A stretch of 64,000 bases of DNA from Meishania sp964351985 (GCA_964351985.1 CAYGPR010000007.1:37876-101875), one strand, 5' to 3'. Positions 9,141 to 18,264 are shown, counted from the first letter of the stretch. A program made the numbers and translations. The notes: generated by a model not told the origin, from the letters alone.

Positions 9141-10051
9141 TGACCCAAGAATTCTACAGCAACGGAAAACTATTAGTGTCAGGTGAGTATGCGATTTTGG
9201 ATGGTGCACAAGGATGGGCGGTTCCTACCAAATTCGGACAGTATTTGAGGGTGACGAAAAAAACAAGCCAAAATCTCTTTTGGAAAAGTCTAGATCACAA
9301 AGGAAAAATCTGGTTCGAAGGGATTTACAAAACAGAGCCCCTTGAGGAGGTCGAAAGTTCTGATCCCGATACCTCGAAAATGTTGCTAAAAATATTAACA
9401 GAAGCGCAACATTTGAAAACTGATTTCTTGCTTAATACTCAGGGTTACGAAATTGAGACCGAACTTACATTTCCAAAAGATTGGGGTTTGGGTTCTTCAT
9501 CTACTTTGATCAATACTATTGCACAATGGGCCGATGTAAACGCTTTTGAATTACTTGAAGCAACTTTTGGAGGAAGTGGGTATGACATTGCCTGCGCACA
9601 ACACGACCGGGCTATTCTTTACCAACTAGAAAACAAGAGACCTATTGTGAAAGAGATTGTGTTCGATCCTCATTTTAAAGATAGACTATATTTTATATAC
9701 CTCAACAAAAAACAGAACAGTAGAGAGGGGATTGCCGCCTATCGACAAAGGAAGATTGACAAAAACGCGCTGATTGAACAGATTTCCGAAATTACCCAAG
9801 AGATGGTGTCAAGCACCAACCTTGACGATTTTAATCGTCTACTGGCCTTACACGAAGAAATCCTATCAGAAGTATTGGGTATTCCCACGGTTCAAGAAAG
9901 GCTATTTTCTGATTACTTTGGAAAAGTAAAGAGTCTCGGTGCTTGGGGCGGAGATTTCGTTTTGGCCATCGGCAACGAAAACACTACCGATTATTTCATA
10001 AAAAAAGGATATGAAACTATCATACCCTATTCCGAAATGGTGTTGGTTTAA
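9140..10051 (+). CDS. GYDIA-type GHMP kinase, probable mevalonate-pathway kinase
   Basis: Small-molecule kinase of the GHMP superfamily. The ATP loop GLGSSSTL lies near residues 116-123 and the signature GSGYDIACA near residues 150-158, which gives this subgroup its name. The N-terminal block (NGKLLVSGEYAILDGAQGWAVP) is like that of mevalonate and phosphomevalonate kinases. Its start overlaps the HMG-CoA reductase stop (TAATG), so a mevalonate-pathway role is likely. Because a separate mevalonate kinase and decarboxylase are found at 60.2-62.3 kb, phosphomevalonate kinase is my preferred guess, but this is inferred from context and no residue seen here settles the substrate. The gene ends 11 bases from the convergent isomerase gene. 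Confidence 0.8.
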   Translation: MTQEFYSNGKLLVSGEYAILDGAQGWAVPTKFGQYLRVTKKTSQNLFWKSLDHKGKIWFEGIYKTEPLEEVESSDPDTSKMLLKILTEAQHLKTDFLLNTQGYEIETELTFPKDWGLGSSSTLINTIAQWADVNAFELLEATFGGSGYDIACAQHDRAILYQLENKRPIVKEIVFDPHFKDRLYFIYLNKKQNSREGIAAYRQRKIDKNALIEQISEITQEMVSSTNLDDFNRLLALHEEILSEVLGIPTVQERLFSDYFGKVKSLGAWGGDFVLAIGNENTTDYFIKKGYETIIPYSEMVLV

Positions 10052-10062
10052 TTCTTTTTCAA

Positions 10063-12186
10063 CTAGTAGAAAGTAGCTCTCCTATCCTCAATTTCAGAAG
10101 CTTCTTTTAATGCTTCATACACCGCCGTATTCACTTTGGCCGCCTTAGCAGATTGTAAAGAATTTGCAAAAGTGCTATAATTTTCCAGTTTCGGTGCCTC
10201 TTCTTTTTTGGTCAGTGCTAACATGTAGACTCCCGTTTCACCTTGAATTAGGTTAGAAGTTTCACCTTCGGCCATTGCATAGGCCGTACCCATGACCACA
10301 GGCTCACTACCCGCACCGGGAATAGTGGGTGACTTTACGGTCAAGGCCGTTGCCGTACTTTTACTTACATTGTTGTCCGCCGCAAAGGCATCCATACTCT
10401 TACCGTTATTGGCCGAAATCAGCTGTACGGCCTTTCTTTCTTTTCGGATTTTAGGAAGTACGGTCGCTGAAGCATCTTCTGGTGCCATCAGGCCCTCTTT
10501 ATAACTTGCCGTAACTTGGGCAATAGCATATCCGTTATTGATATTGAAGCGCTTGATGTCTCCCACCTCCGTTTCAGGATTAAAGGCCCACTGCACGATA
10601 TTACGCTGCGCACCAAGACCTGGCAGGTTTTCGTCCATCGCTTTGATCTTATTGACGGGCAGCACTGAATATTTATTTTCTTGGGCCAAGGCCGTAAAGG
10701 ATTTGTCGGAATTTATGGATTCCATTTCAAATTTAGTTGCGTCGGTAAACAGCGAATTTATTGTTTCTTCAGAGGGTTCGATTTCACGGGTCAATGTGGC
10801 AATCTGCATGATATCCTGCTTATCGTCTACCTTAACAATATGAAAACCAAATTCGGTCTCTACCAAACCTATTGTACCAATAGGATTATCGAAAGCAAAA
10901 TCATTGAACTTTGGTGTCATAATGCCTTCTTGAAAATAGCCTAGGTCACCACCATTCGGTGCCGATGGGCCATCGGAGTTGTCACGTGCCAATTCAACGA
11001 AAACGGCATCCTTTTTCTTGGCCTCGATCAAGAGTTCTTTGGCCTTTGCTTCTGCTTCCTCCTTAGTCCGTTTTATTTCAGGATTGCCTCTTGTCGCACC
11101 TTCATATTGTATCAAGATATGACTGGCCTTTACACTTCCGTTCGGCTTTCGGTCGATCATCTTTGAGATTTTGAAAAAATCCCCTTCCCTGTAAGGACCG
11201 AATATCTCACCTTTCTCAAGTGTTACTAAGGTATCGGCAAAACTTGCAGCAGGCAATTCGTTCTTGGCCCGATAGATGGTATCGAACTTGGTGTCGGAAT
11301 GACGGTCGAGAAACGCAGCAATATTTTTTGTATTTCTCATGCCCAAAATGGTATCGGTTTTATCGGTCTGTGCATTGTACTCGACTGTATCGTCCAACAA
11401 TTTTGACACTTCTTCTTTTACAGCGTTTTCATCTTCTAGGGATGGCTTTTCTTCAAAATAAACGAACTGAATGTCGCGCGCGGCATCTTGTTTGAAATCT
11501 TCTTTATGGGCATTGATGTATTCCGAGATTTCACTTTTGGTGACATTGATGGTACTATCCGGAATTGATGAATAGGGAACCCGAACATATTGGATATCCA
11601 TTTTGGTGTTCGCCAATTTATAGTCCAGTTCACCTTCCTTCAACGTTGCACCAACACCAGCTTTTATCAAGTTAAAATAGGCCTGTTGCTTGGCGTTTTG
11701 TATGATGGACTCTTCATCTTGCAGCCATAGATCATATTGCGCCGGATTGTTTACTTTCATATCCGCAATAAACTCCCTGAACTTGTTCTCATCAAAAACT
11801 CCGCTCTCATTTTGAAATTGAGGACTTTGAGAATACGAAGGAATGTTCTTGATATAGTCCATAATCTGATCCCGTTCGATATCGATACCCAAATCTTCGA
11901 ACTGCTCGCTTAATATGGTATTCCGCACTTCTTGATCCCAAACCTGGTTAATCACTTGCATCGAGGATGTTGTTGGCCCTTGTCTACGAGAAGCTAATTC
12001 GACTTTTTGCCGAAAGGCATCGATGGAAATTTCCTCTCCATTAATTTCGGCTACCGAAGTACCGACTTTTTGACCTGTCATGCTACTGTTGGTAAATACT
12101 CCCGATATTACGAACGCGAACAAGGCAAGACCAATAATCAATATCAAAATGGTCGTACGTTTCCTAATATTCTCTAAAATTGCCAT
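10063..12186 (-). CDS. PpiD/SurA-like peptidylprolyl isomerase
   Basis: Membrane-anchored periplasmic folding factor. A single N-terminal transmembrane segment (about residues 12-30) is followed by a SurA_N-type chaperone region, a parvulin-type rotamase domain around residues 345-455 (VKASHILIQY at its start, GGDLGYFQEG and GFHIVKVDD near its end), and a long C-terminal region. The order and length of 707 residues fit PpiD-like proteins of Bacteroidota, which assist outer-membrane protein folding. It is the last gene of the minus-strand envelope operon after the CNNM/CorC gene, with a 91-base gap. A TAATTTCG element on the minus strand at 12213-12220 could give it its own weak promoter. Confidence 0.9.
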   Translation of the reverse strand: MAILENIRKRTTILILIIGLALFAFVISGVFTNSSMTGQKVGTSVAEINGEEISIDAFRQKVELASRRQGPTTSSMQVINQVWDQEVRNTILSEQFEDLGIDIERDQIMDYIKNIPSYSQSPQFQNESGVFDENKFREFIADMKVNNPAQYDLWLQDEESIIQNAKQQAYFNLIKAGVGATLKEGELDYKLANTKMDIQYVRVPYSSIPDSTINVTKSEISEYINAHKEDFKQDAARDIQFVYFEEKPSLEDENAVKEEVSKLLDDTVEYNAQTDKTDTILGMRNTKNIAAFLDRHSDTKFDTIYRAKNELPAASFADTLVTLEKGEIFGPYREGDFFKISKMIDRKPNGSVKASHILIQYEGATRGNPEIKRTKEEAEAKAKELLIEAKKKDAVFVELARDNSDGPSAPNGGDLGYFQEGIMTPKFNDFAFDNPIGTIGLVETEFGFHIVKVDDKQDIMQIATLTREIEPSEETINSLFTDATKFEMESINSDKSFTALAQENKYSVLPVNKIKAMDENLPGLGAQRNIVQWAFNPETEVGDIKRFNINNGYAIAQVTASYKEGLMAPEDASATVLPKIRKERKAVQLISANNGKSMDAFAADNNVSKSTATALTVKSPTIPGAGSEPVVMGTAYAMAEGETSNLIQGETGVYMLALTKKEEAPKLENYSTFANSLQSAKAAKVNTAVYEALKEASEIEDRRATFY

Positions 12187-12277
12187 TCTATGGTTTGTTT
12201 AAAATCAGTTGGCGAAATTACCATTTTCTTTTGAAATAATAAAAGTAAAAACATCCAAATGGAAGTCATTCAGAGGC

Positions 12278-13567
12278 TTAGTCCTTTTCTATGGTTTGTA
12301 AAGTGACCAAGTCTATCTTTGTACTTGATACCTCTAAAATGGTAATGAGGAAACCGTCAATCTTTATTTCGGAGTCTTTTTCAGGTATTTCTCCTATTTC
12401 GTTGACGATGAGCCCCCCCAAGGTTTCGTATTCGTCATCTTCGGGAAGCTCTAGCTTATACTGTTCATTGAGGTAGTCTACCTCAAGTCTAGCGGAAAAT
12501 TTATAGGTTATCTCGTTCACCTGTTCTTCAATCAGGTCGGTCGTATCATGTTCATCTTCTATTTCTCCGAAAAGCTCTTCAACAATATCTTCGACCGTCA
12601 TAAGACCTGAAGTGCCACCGTATTCATCCAATACCACTGCGATACTTTTTCGTTTCTTGGTAAGCACGTTCAAAACATCGTGGATCAGCATCGTTTCAGG
12701 CACAAACTCGACCGGCAGCAAAATACTCTTGATGGTTTTAGGTTTTTTGAAAAGTTCGTAAGAATGCACATAACCTATAACATTGTCTATGGTGTCTTTG
12801 TATACCAATATTTTCGAGTACCCTGTTTCAGTAAATATCTTGGCAAGATTTTTAGGGGTCTCATGCAGTTCTACGGCCGTAATCTCGGTTCGGGGAACCA
12901 TAACTTCACGGGCCTTGACGGCCGCAAATTCAAGTGCATTCTGAAAAATTTGGATTTCGGAATCGACCTCGTCTTCTTCCTCTACCGTTTCCATTTGTTC
13001 CGTAATGTAATCACCCAACTCTACCTTACTAAAAGCAAGTTGTACCTCGTCACCGGCAGTACCGAAGAAGTTCTTCAATATAAAATCAGAAACCTTGATA
13101 ACGAAGTCGGATATGAATGAAAAAAGAATATAGAACAGATATGCGGGGAACGCCAAAATCTTCAAAAGACTGTTCGAATATATCTGAAATAGTACTTTGG
13201 GTAAAAATTCAGCAGTAAACAGGATTATCAACGTAGAAATAATGGTTTGCGAAAGCAGGCTGAAATCGGTCAAAAGTCCATTCAAAAAAGCATTTGAAGA
13301 CGGGCCCATACCGGTAAACCAGTTCATCAATAATTCTCCCATAAAGAACCCGTAGATGACCAAGGCAATATTATTGCCTATGAGCATCGTCGCGATAAAC
13401 TTCGATGGCTTTTTGGTCAGTCGCGTAAGCACTTTGGCCAAAAATCCATCTTGTTTCTTTACAATTTCGATATGGATTTTATTGGCCGAAATAAAGGCGA
13501 TCTCCATGCCCGAGAAAAAGGCAGAGAACAATAGCGACCCCACAATGATCAATATCGATGTCTCCAC
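12278..13567 (-). CDS. CNNM/CorC (hemolysin-family) membrane transporter
   Basis: Membrane protein with an N-terminal DUF21/CNNM domain of about four hydrophobic segments (residues 1-150), a cytoplasmic CBS pair (about 200-335, with VMVPRTEI and a DEYGGTSGLMTVEDI block typical of the second CBS) and a C-terminal CorC_HlyC domain. Members are linked to magnesium or cobalt efflux; the flavobacterial paralogue GldE belongs to the same family, but this gene does not stand beside gldD, so I do not call it GldE. The annotation hemolysin is historical. It has 429 residues. It lies 2 bases after a 67-codon membrane-protein gene in the same operon. Confidence 0.9.
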   Translation of the reverse strand: METSILIIVGSLLFSAFFSGMEIAFISANKIHIEIVKKQDGFLAKVLTRLTKKPSKFIATMLIGNNIALVIYGFFMGELLMNWFTGMGPSSNAFLNGLLTDFSLLSQTIISTLIILFTAEFLPKVLFQIYSNSLLKILAFPAYLFYILFSFISDFVIKVSDFILKNFFGTAGDEVQLAFSKVELGDYITEQMETVEEEDEVDSEIQIFQNALEFAAVKAREVMVPRTEITAVELHETPKNLAKIFTETGYSKILVYKDTIDNVIGYVHSYELFKKPKTIKSILLPVEFVPETMLIHDVLNVLTKKRKSIAVVLDEYGGTSGLMTVEDIVEELFGEIEDEHDTTDLIEEQVNEITYKFSARLEVDYLNEQYKLELPEDDEYETLGGLIVNEIGEIPEKDSEIKIDGFLITILEVSSTKIDLVTLQTIEKD

Positions 13568-13569
13568 GG

Positions 13570-13773
13570 TCAGTTTTGGTTATCGCGTTTTCGTTGTTCG
13601 AACTTTTTGAAATAAAACCTTCTGAAAAAGAACATAAATCCGGTGATGGCCGCCAAGAAAATAAAGATATAGGCTCTATTTCTATCGGTATCCCAAAGAT
13701 TGAACGCCATTATAGTGGACAATATTGCAATAATGAGATTCACATATATCGTATATTTCAAGAATTTTCCCAT
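13570..13773 (-). CDS. Small two-helix membrane protein
   Basis: A 67-residue protein with two predicted membrane segments (about residues 6-25 and 34-51) and a basic C-terminal tail (RRFYFKKFEQRKR). I do not recognise the family. It is packed between lptC (1 base upstream) and the CNNM/CorC gene (2 bases downstream) on the minus strand, which supports it being a real translated gene despite its size. The context suggests an envelope role; its topology predicts that the positive tail faces the cytoplasm. No function is claimed. Confidence 0.7.
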   Translation of the reverse strand: MGKFLKYTIYVNLIIAILSTIMAFNLWDTDRNRAYIFIFLAAITGFMFFFRRFYFKKFEQRKRDNQN

Positions 13774-13774
13774 A

Positions 13775-14377
13775 CTATTCTTTTTCTTTTATCGTCATTA
13801 AACCGTAAGTCTTATGCGCATTTAAAAAACTTAGTTCTCTGTTGAAATCCATTCCTTCGCCATCCATAATGGTACCATCTTCAGGGTTGGTGAATTTAAA
13901 GATCTCTTGTGTGAAGATCCATTGATTATCTTGATCATAATATAACTGGGGGGTCTCCAATTTTTTGCCATCCGGAGTCTCCAAGACCACGTTGCCCTGT
14001 AAATCTATTAAATTTGTGGCAGAGTAGATAATACCATAATCCGCCCTGACTTTATTCTTTTCTCCATTTTCATCAAAGAAATCAACTTCCAGACCCTCAG
14101 GGAATAGTCGATATGGAAAGAGTAGATTTTCAAAATTATACGCAATCGGACTTCTTAAAACCGCAATATTCTTCGCTGCCTCTGCTTCAACACCCTCTAG
14201 AGGCTCGTTCAATTCACTATAGGTCAGTTCGGAGTTCTCGGCTATCCCCCGAGGATACATCTCTTTTTGAGCTTCTTCACCTACCCTCTTATAATTATCG
14301 GTACATGTAAAAAAAAGCATTGCCATGGAAAAAACCACGGCAATGCCTTTGAACTTATTTTCAAAAGGGTTTATCAT
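13775..14377 (-). CDS. lptC: LPS export protein LptC
   Basis: Periplasmic LptC component of the Lpt bridge, carrying LPS from the LptB2FG extractor to LptA. It carries a lipobox-like signal ending FFTCTDN, so Cys25 may be lipidated instead of the protein staying as a single-pass membrane protein as in Escherichia coli. The rest is a beta-jellyroll of about 170 residues with YGIIYSATNLIDLQGNV and PQLYYDQDNQWI, typical of LptC. Its 200 residues match the family. It is in an operon just after the TPR protein gene (1 base gap) and before the small membrane protein. lpxB elsewhere in the window belongs to the same LPS pathway. Confidence 0.88.
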   Translation of the reverse strand: MINPFENKFKGIAVVFSMAMLFFTCTDNYKRVGEEAQKEMYPRGIAENSELTYSELNEPLEGVEAEAAKNIAVLRSPIAYNFENLLFPYRLFPEGLEVDFFDENGEKNKVRADYGIIYSATNLIDLQGNVVLETPDGKKLETPQLYYDQDNQWIFTQEIFKFTNPEDGTIMDGEGMDFNRELSFLNAHKTYGLMTIKEKE

Positions 14378-14378
14378 C

Positions 14379-15752
14379 TTATAGATTAGGCACTTTTACG
14401 CTGCCACCTACCCAACAACTGAAAGTAACCGTTTTGCCTGCCATGCCCGCAGAGAATATCATTTCTTTAGTTGGGGCCTTGGCCGCATAACTTGCAGCGG
14501 ACTGGCTAGCCGAGCCACTTAAAGAGGGATCCACCCTACCGGCCTTACGGGCCATATCAGCAGCTTTCCAATACATCGCACGCTTTTCAAAAGGCGTACT
14601 ACCACAATCGTTGGCACTGGTCGCATACAAATTAGCGATCAATAGATAAGCTCGCCCGTTGGCAGCATTAGCATCTATTGCAGCCTGTGCATATTTTCTA
14701 GCCGTTGACTTGCTCCCTTTTCGTTTGTTGATAACGGCAACTTTGTAGGCGATATTGGACTTTTTCTTACCATCGGTCTCTAAACTCAGTGCTTTGTCAA
14801 AATCGGCCAAGGCCCCTTTTGAATCACCATTCTTCATTTTAAGAGTTCCAAGGTAAACGTAAGCATCTGCAGAAGGATCAAGGCTTGCTTGAACTTCGAC
14901 CATCTTACTGAACAATGGATCATCGGTACATTCTTTGCTGAACATTCGACCGACCGCTCTTTTTACCCAGGTTATATCTCCTTTTTTATCTTCAAAACTC
15001 TTTTCGTAAAGCGGTATCAAGTTAGTACAATCAGCTAAGGCACCTAGTTTAGAATCAATACTTCCCGCAATTTTACCATAGTTTTCAGAGTAACTGTTAT
15101 ACGAACTCAATTGTTTTTTCTCTTTTGAAGTCAAGGTATTCGCCTCTTCCTTAGGCAATAACTTGGCGATATTGTCCGTCAACTTGTCATTTTCAACCTC
15201 TATTTGTTCGGTTACCTCATCATAAACATCGAATACCTCTTGTAAATCTTTTTTACCTGCCTTGTGTAAATCTACCAAACTTGAGAAATACAAATAAAGT
15301 GCCTTGGGATTTTTGAAATTAGCCTTGTCTTCGGTAAAGGCCTGGCTAAGTTGTACATAAATCTCATCATCATTAATCATTTTATTGTCGTATTTCAACA
15401 ATACCTTGTCAATAATAACGTCAGCTTTTTTGGCTTTTTTAGGGAAATACTTCAAACTATTGTCCCATACGCCAAACAATTCATTGACAAGTGCGTCCTT
15501 ATCGGCACCTGAAGATTTTTCTATTTTATCCTTTAAAATACGTTCGCCATAGGCATAAATGGCCCAGTTCGCGTCTGGACAGTTATCATAGACCATTTTC
15601 CAAGGCGTGTAGGCCGCATCATAGTTTTTTACCTTTGCATGCTCTGAAAAAATAGAGAGGTTGGTCATACATTCGGGGTTTTGCGCCTGGGCACTACCGG
15701 CCACCATACAACCAAGAAGCATAACTGCCGTAAAGTAAAGTTTCGTTTTCAT
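14379..15752 (-). CDS. Exported TPR-containing protein
   Basis: A 457-residue protein with a signal peptide (about residues 1-23, ending SAQAQN) and two or more tetratricopeptide-like helical repeats near residues 295-360 (DPSADAYVYLGTLKMKNGD and the block after it). The N-terminal half is helical and charged. A C-terminal segment holds an unusual Cys-Trp pair in the last 15 residues (TFSCWVGG). No enzyme domain is visible, so it is best seen as a periplasmic scaffold or adaptor. It sits between an outer-membrane beta-barrel gene (38-base gap) and lptC (1-base gap), which points to envelope assembly. The family is conserved in this gene order in flavobacteria as far as I recall, but its function is unknown. 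Confidence 0.8.
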   Translation of the reverse strand: MKTKLYFTAVMLLGCMVAGSAQAQNPECMTNLSIFSEHAKVKNYDAAYTPWKMVYDNCPDANWAIYAYGERILKDKIEKSSGADKDALVNELFGVWDNSLKYFPKKAKKADVIIDKVLLKYDNKMINDDEIYVQLSQAFTEDKANFKNPKALYLYFSSLVDLHKAGKKDLQEVFDVYDEVTEQIEVENDKLTDNIAKLLPKEEANTLTSKEKKQLSSYNSYSENYGKIAGSIDSKLGALADCTNLIPLYEKSFEDKKGDITWVKRAVGRMFSKECTDDPLFSKMVEVQASLDPSADAYVYLGTLKMKNGDSKGALADFDKALSLETDGKKKSNIAYKVAVINKRKGSKSTARKYAQAAIDANAANGRAYLLIANLYATSANDCGSTPFEKRAMYWKAADMARKAGRVDPSLSGSASQSAASYAAKAPTKEMIFSAGMAGKTVTFSCWVGGSVKVPNL

Positions 15753-15790
15753 ACTGTTTTGTTTATTGTGGTTAATGTACTAAATTTTTA

Positions 15791-17080
15791 TCAATTTATT
15801 TTCCGTTTTCTAAACCATTGGTCATTCAATGACATACCTACATTGACTTTGAAGTAACTTTCTTCCAACAAATCGGCCGAAGTAGTACCTCTTCTACCTA
15901 GTTCGAACCCAAGGTTCAAATTGGAAAAAGTTCTTCCCAACGGTAACCCAAGACCAAAAGTTATGCCAAAGTTGTTGATGTCCGTGTTATTAACGACCAT
16001 TCCAGTCTTGTCCAATCGAATACCCGCCCTATAGGTGACCCTTTTAAAATAGCTTGTGAAGGATGTAGCTTCAGGTATAAAAAACCCTCCCAACGCCAAA
16101 CTACTGGCATCTTTGTATTCTAGGTTATCAACACCAAGAAAATCGTTCGAAAATGAGCTTAACCCTTGAAAACTATATTCGGCGCCCAAAAACCACTTGC
16201 GTTCCTCCCCATAGCCGAGGCCCAACGTTGTGGTGGTCGGTATCTTCAATTCGGTATTTCGCAAATCTTGGGCGGCCAAGTCGACATCTAGCACTTCTAT
16301 ATTTTGACCGTTGACCAATGAGAAAGAACCTACTTGTTGCGTGTTTTCGGACACTAGGTTCGCCTGTGTATTGATTCGTACCGAAGCCACAAGGTTGTAC
16401 TTATCCTTAAAAGTAGGCGTATAGCTCAGGGCATAGTTGAAATCCAATCCATTAACACGGGACAATCTATCATCCAAAGTTCCGAACTGTACACCTTCGA
16501 CACTCTGTATCCTCCTATACTCAAATTTTCCAAAATTAAAATTTGCGGTCACCCCGATACTTAAGTCCTTAAAAATTTGGTAACCTGTAGACATATATAC
16601 ACGGTTCAATCCGCCCTCACCGGTGTATGAATTAGTAACTTCGGCGCCACTGCTATTGATATTTTCTGAAAACAAACTATAGCCTACCGAAGAAAATGGT
16701 GCAATCCCAAAACCGAGGCCCCACCCTTTGCGAAGTGTAAAGGCGAGTGCCAAATAGTCAAGGTTGGTAATCGAGGTATTCTGTTGTTCGGTAAAGCTTT
16801 CGAGCCGTATCATCTTGTGTGACACTCCTGCCGCATAGGTAGTTATACCAAAATCTTCTCCCGCTTGCACACCTAATTTACTATATGCAGCAGGGTTTTT
16901 AAAATTAATGTGGATGCTGTCCGCGAACATACCGATACCGCCCATCATTTGATTTTCGACCGTGCCCAAATTACGCATATCGCCAATACCGAAATAAGAA
17001 TAGGGAGAAATGGTACCGTCTTGTGCAAATATGCCTAAAGTGACGAAGCACAGTATAGCAAAACCAATTTTTTTAACCAT
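15791..17080 (-). CDS. Outer-membrane beta-barrel protein (FadL/OmpP1-like)
   Basis: Exported 429-residue protein with a signal peptide (residues 1-19, ending GIFAQ) followed by many alternating beta strands. The mature N terminus begins with TISPYSYFGIGDM and MGGIGMFADSI, a pattern seen in FadL/OmpP1-like proteins whose N terminus plugs the barrel. No enzyme motif is present. It starts one base after coaX ends on the minus strand and precedes the TPR and lptC genes, so it is part of the envelope operon. I infer a channel or structural role; the ligand is unknown. Confidence 0.75.
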   Translation of the reverse strand: MVKKIGFAILCFVTLGIFAQDGTISPYSYFGIGDMRNLGTVENQMMGGIGMFADSIHINFKNPAAYSKLGVQAGEDFGITTYAAGVSHKMIRLESFTEQQNTSITNLDYLALAFTLRKGWGLGFGIAPFSSVGYSLFSENINSSGAEVTNSYTGEGGLNRVYMSTGYQIFKDLSIGVTANFNFGKFEYRRIQSVEGVQFGTLDDRLSRVNGLDFNYALSYTPTFKDKYNLVASVRINTQANLVSENTQQVGSFSLVNGQNIEVLDVDLAAQDLRNTELKIPTTTTLGLGYGEERKWFLGAEYSFQGLSSFSNDFLGVDNLEYKDASSLALGGFFIPEATSFTSYFKRVTYRAGIRLDKTGMVVNNTDINNFGITFGLGLPLGRTFSNLNLGFELGRRGTTSADLLEESYFKVNVGMSLNDQWFRKRKIN

Positions 17081-17809
17081 CTAGATTTTGTTGTATTCCA
17101 GCAAATAGTTTAGCCCCTCTAGGAGAAATTTGGAATTGGCAAAGATGGTATTTTTTAATCGTTTAGACAAAAATTGACTATCGCCACCTGTTAAAATAAC
17201 TGTTAAATGTGCAAATCGGTTGCGATACTGGTCGATAACCCCGTCAATTTCGACAGAAATACCGTTCAAAACACCGCTGTGTATACTGGTGTCGGTAGAG
17301 TTGCCGATGAAATCCATAATCGGTGTCGGACTTAAAAGTGGCAGTTTGGAGGTGTATTCGTGCAGGGCACTATAGCGCATCATCAACCCTGGCGAAATCG
17401 CCCCGCCCAAATACTCGCCATAATCGTTGACCATATCGTACGTAAGACATGTTCCGGCATCCAAAACCAATGTATTACCGTTGGGGTTATGATAAAAGGC
17501 GGCAGTGGCGAGCGCTATTCTATCGACCCCTAATGTAGTCGGAGTTGCATACGAGTTTTTGAAAGGTGTTTTGGAGGCATGACTGAGTAGGTGCACCTGG
17601 CAAAAAATAGAAAGTACGGCAATGTCTTTCTCATCGATATGGCCTACCGAAGAAACTATGGCATACTTTATTTTGGGATACTTTTTGAATATATCCTTTA
17701 TATGATCCACAAACTGCTCATTACCGACAGAGTCATCAAAAAGAAGGGTTCCCTTTTCGAAGATGGCAAACTTCACAAGGCTATTGCCTGCATCTATAAT
17801 TAGGTTCAT
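17081..17809 (-). CDS. coaX: Type III pantothenate kinase CoaX
   Basis: Phosphorylates pantothenate in the first step of coenzyme A synthesis, in the cytoplasm. This ASKHA-fold enzyme shows the phosphate-1 block LIIDAGNSLVKFAIF at residues 3-17, the GVDRIALATAA block near residue 96, the DAGTCLTYD block near residue 117 and a late TGGD phosphate-2 block. At 242 residues it is normal. Type III kinases need a monovalent cation and are not inhibited by CoA. It is the first gene of the minus-strand operon that continues with envelope genes, and it is divergent from tRNA-Phe, sharing an upstream region of about 100 bases. Confidence 0.95.
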   Translation of the reverse strand: MNLIIDAGNSLVKFAIFEKGTLLFDDSVGNEQFVDHIKDIFKKYPKIKYAIVSSVGHIDEKDIAVLSIFCQVHLLSHASKTPFKNSYATPTTLGVDRIALATAAFYHNPNGNTLVLDAGTCLTYDMVNDYGEYLGGAISPGLMMRYSALHEYTSKLPLLSPTPIMDFIGNSTDTSIHSGVLNGISVEIDGVIDQYRNRFAHLTVILTGGDSQFLSKRLKNTIFANSKFLLEGLNYLLEYNKI

Positions 17810-17862
17810 CTTACAAAGATCAATAAATGAAAAAAAACAAAAGCCTTTTTTACCGATTTTGT

Positions 17863-17892
17863 TTGTTTATCCTAAATTTGAAATTATATTTG
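17863..17892 (+). promoter_or_regulatory. tRNA-Phe promoter
   Basis: A TTG at 17863-17865, a 19-base spacer and TATATTTG at 17885-17892 match the Bacteroidota -33/-7 promoter (TTG, about 19 bases, TAnnTTTG). The tRNA begins 17 bases later, so transcription would start near 17898. A small GCCC/GGGC hairpin (17895-17907) forms in the leader, directly before the mature 5' end. Confidence 0.75.
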
Positions 17893-17909
17893 CAGCCCTT
17901 TTAGGGCAT

Positions 17910-17982
17910 GGTGCCTTAGCTCAGTTGGTAGAGCAATGGACTGAAAATCCATGTGTCCCTGGTTCGATTCCTGGAGGCACCA
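17910..17982 (+). tRNA. tRNA-Phe (anticodon GAA)
   Basis: A complete cloverleaf can be folded: a perfect 7-bp acceptor stem (GGTGCCT with AGGCACC), D arm GCTC/GAGC, 5-bp anticodon stem ATGGA/TCCAT, loop CTGAAAA with anticodon GAA at 17943-17945, and a T loop TTCGATT. The discriminator is A. The 3' CCA is not encoded, since CAA follows. The central pair of the T stem (CCTGG/CCTGG) is a U-U mismatch. It is followed at once by a strong terminator, so it is a monocistronic tRNA gene. Confidence 0.96.
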
Positions 17983-17983
17983 C

Positions 17984-18010
17984 AAAAACCCCGCAAATGC
18001 GGGGTTTTTT
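17984..18010 (+). terminator. Rho-independent terminator of tRNA-Phe
   Basis: AAAAACCCCGC and GCGGGGTTTTTT flank a 4-base AAAT loop, giving an uninterrupted stem of up to 11 pairs that ends in a run of six T. It begins two bases after the tRNA. This is the clearest intrinsic terminator in the window. Confidence 0.92.
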
Positions 18011-18024
18011 GTTTAGATTTACTC

Positions 18025-18264
18025 ATGCATTACCTGTATACATTCTACACAGTAAAACAATCTACAAATTATTGTATAGAAGAAGCTTCAAATCTCGAAA
18101 ATCGTCTTGAGCAGCATAATACCCATAATTTCAAAAAGAACTTTACCAAAGCTGCAAGAGATTGGGAATCGGTACTTTCCAAAATATGCGCATCGACGGA
18201 AGATGCGAAATTTTTGGAAAGGTTCATTGAAAGTAAAGATGGATTATGTGGGATTTGGCAATAA
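18025..18264 (+). pseudogene. Decayed GIY-YIG nuclease
   Basis: The 79-codon frame reads like the small URI-type GIY-YIG nucleases that often follow tRNA genes in flavobacteria: an N-terminal YLYTFYT strand, an NLENRLEQHNTH helix, the FKKNFTKAARDWE block and AKFLERFIE. The second half of the signature, normally close to YYIGE, reads YCIEE here, so its glycine is lost, and the reading frame ends early where relatives continue with a Lys-rich helix of about 20 residues. Overlapping frames in the same stretch have no homology that I recognise. I call it a remnant that is probably not catalytic. It may instead be a short diverged gene. The comparison is from memory of the family. Confidence 0.5.

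Noticed and set aside
12680..13120. A 146-codon + frame over the CNNM/CorC gene
   Set aside because: Antisense shadow of a gene with clear CBS motifs.
12278..13567. Hemolysin or GldE gliding protein
   Set aside because: The domain set is CNNM/CorC; no gldD or other gliding gene is adjacent, and hemolysin is a legacy name.
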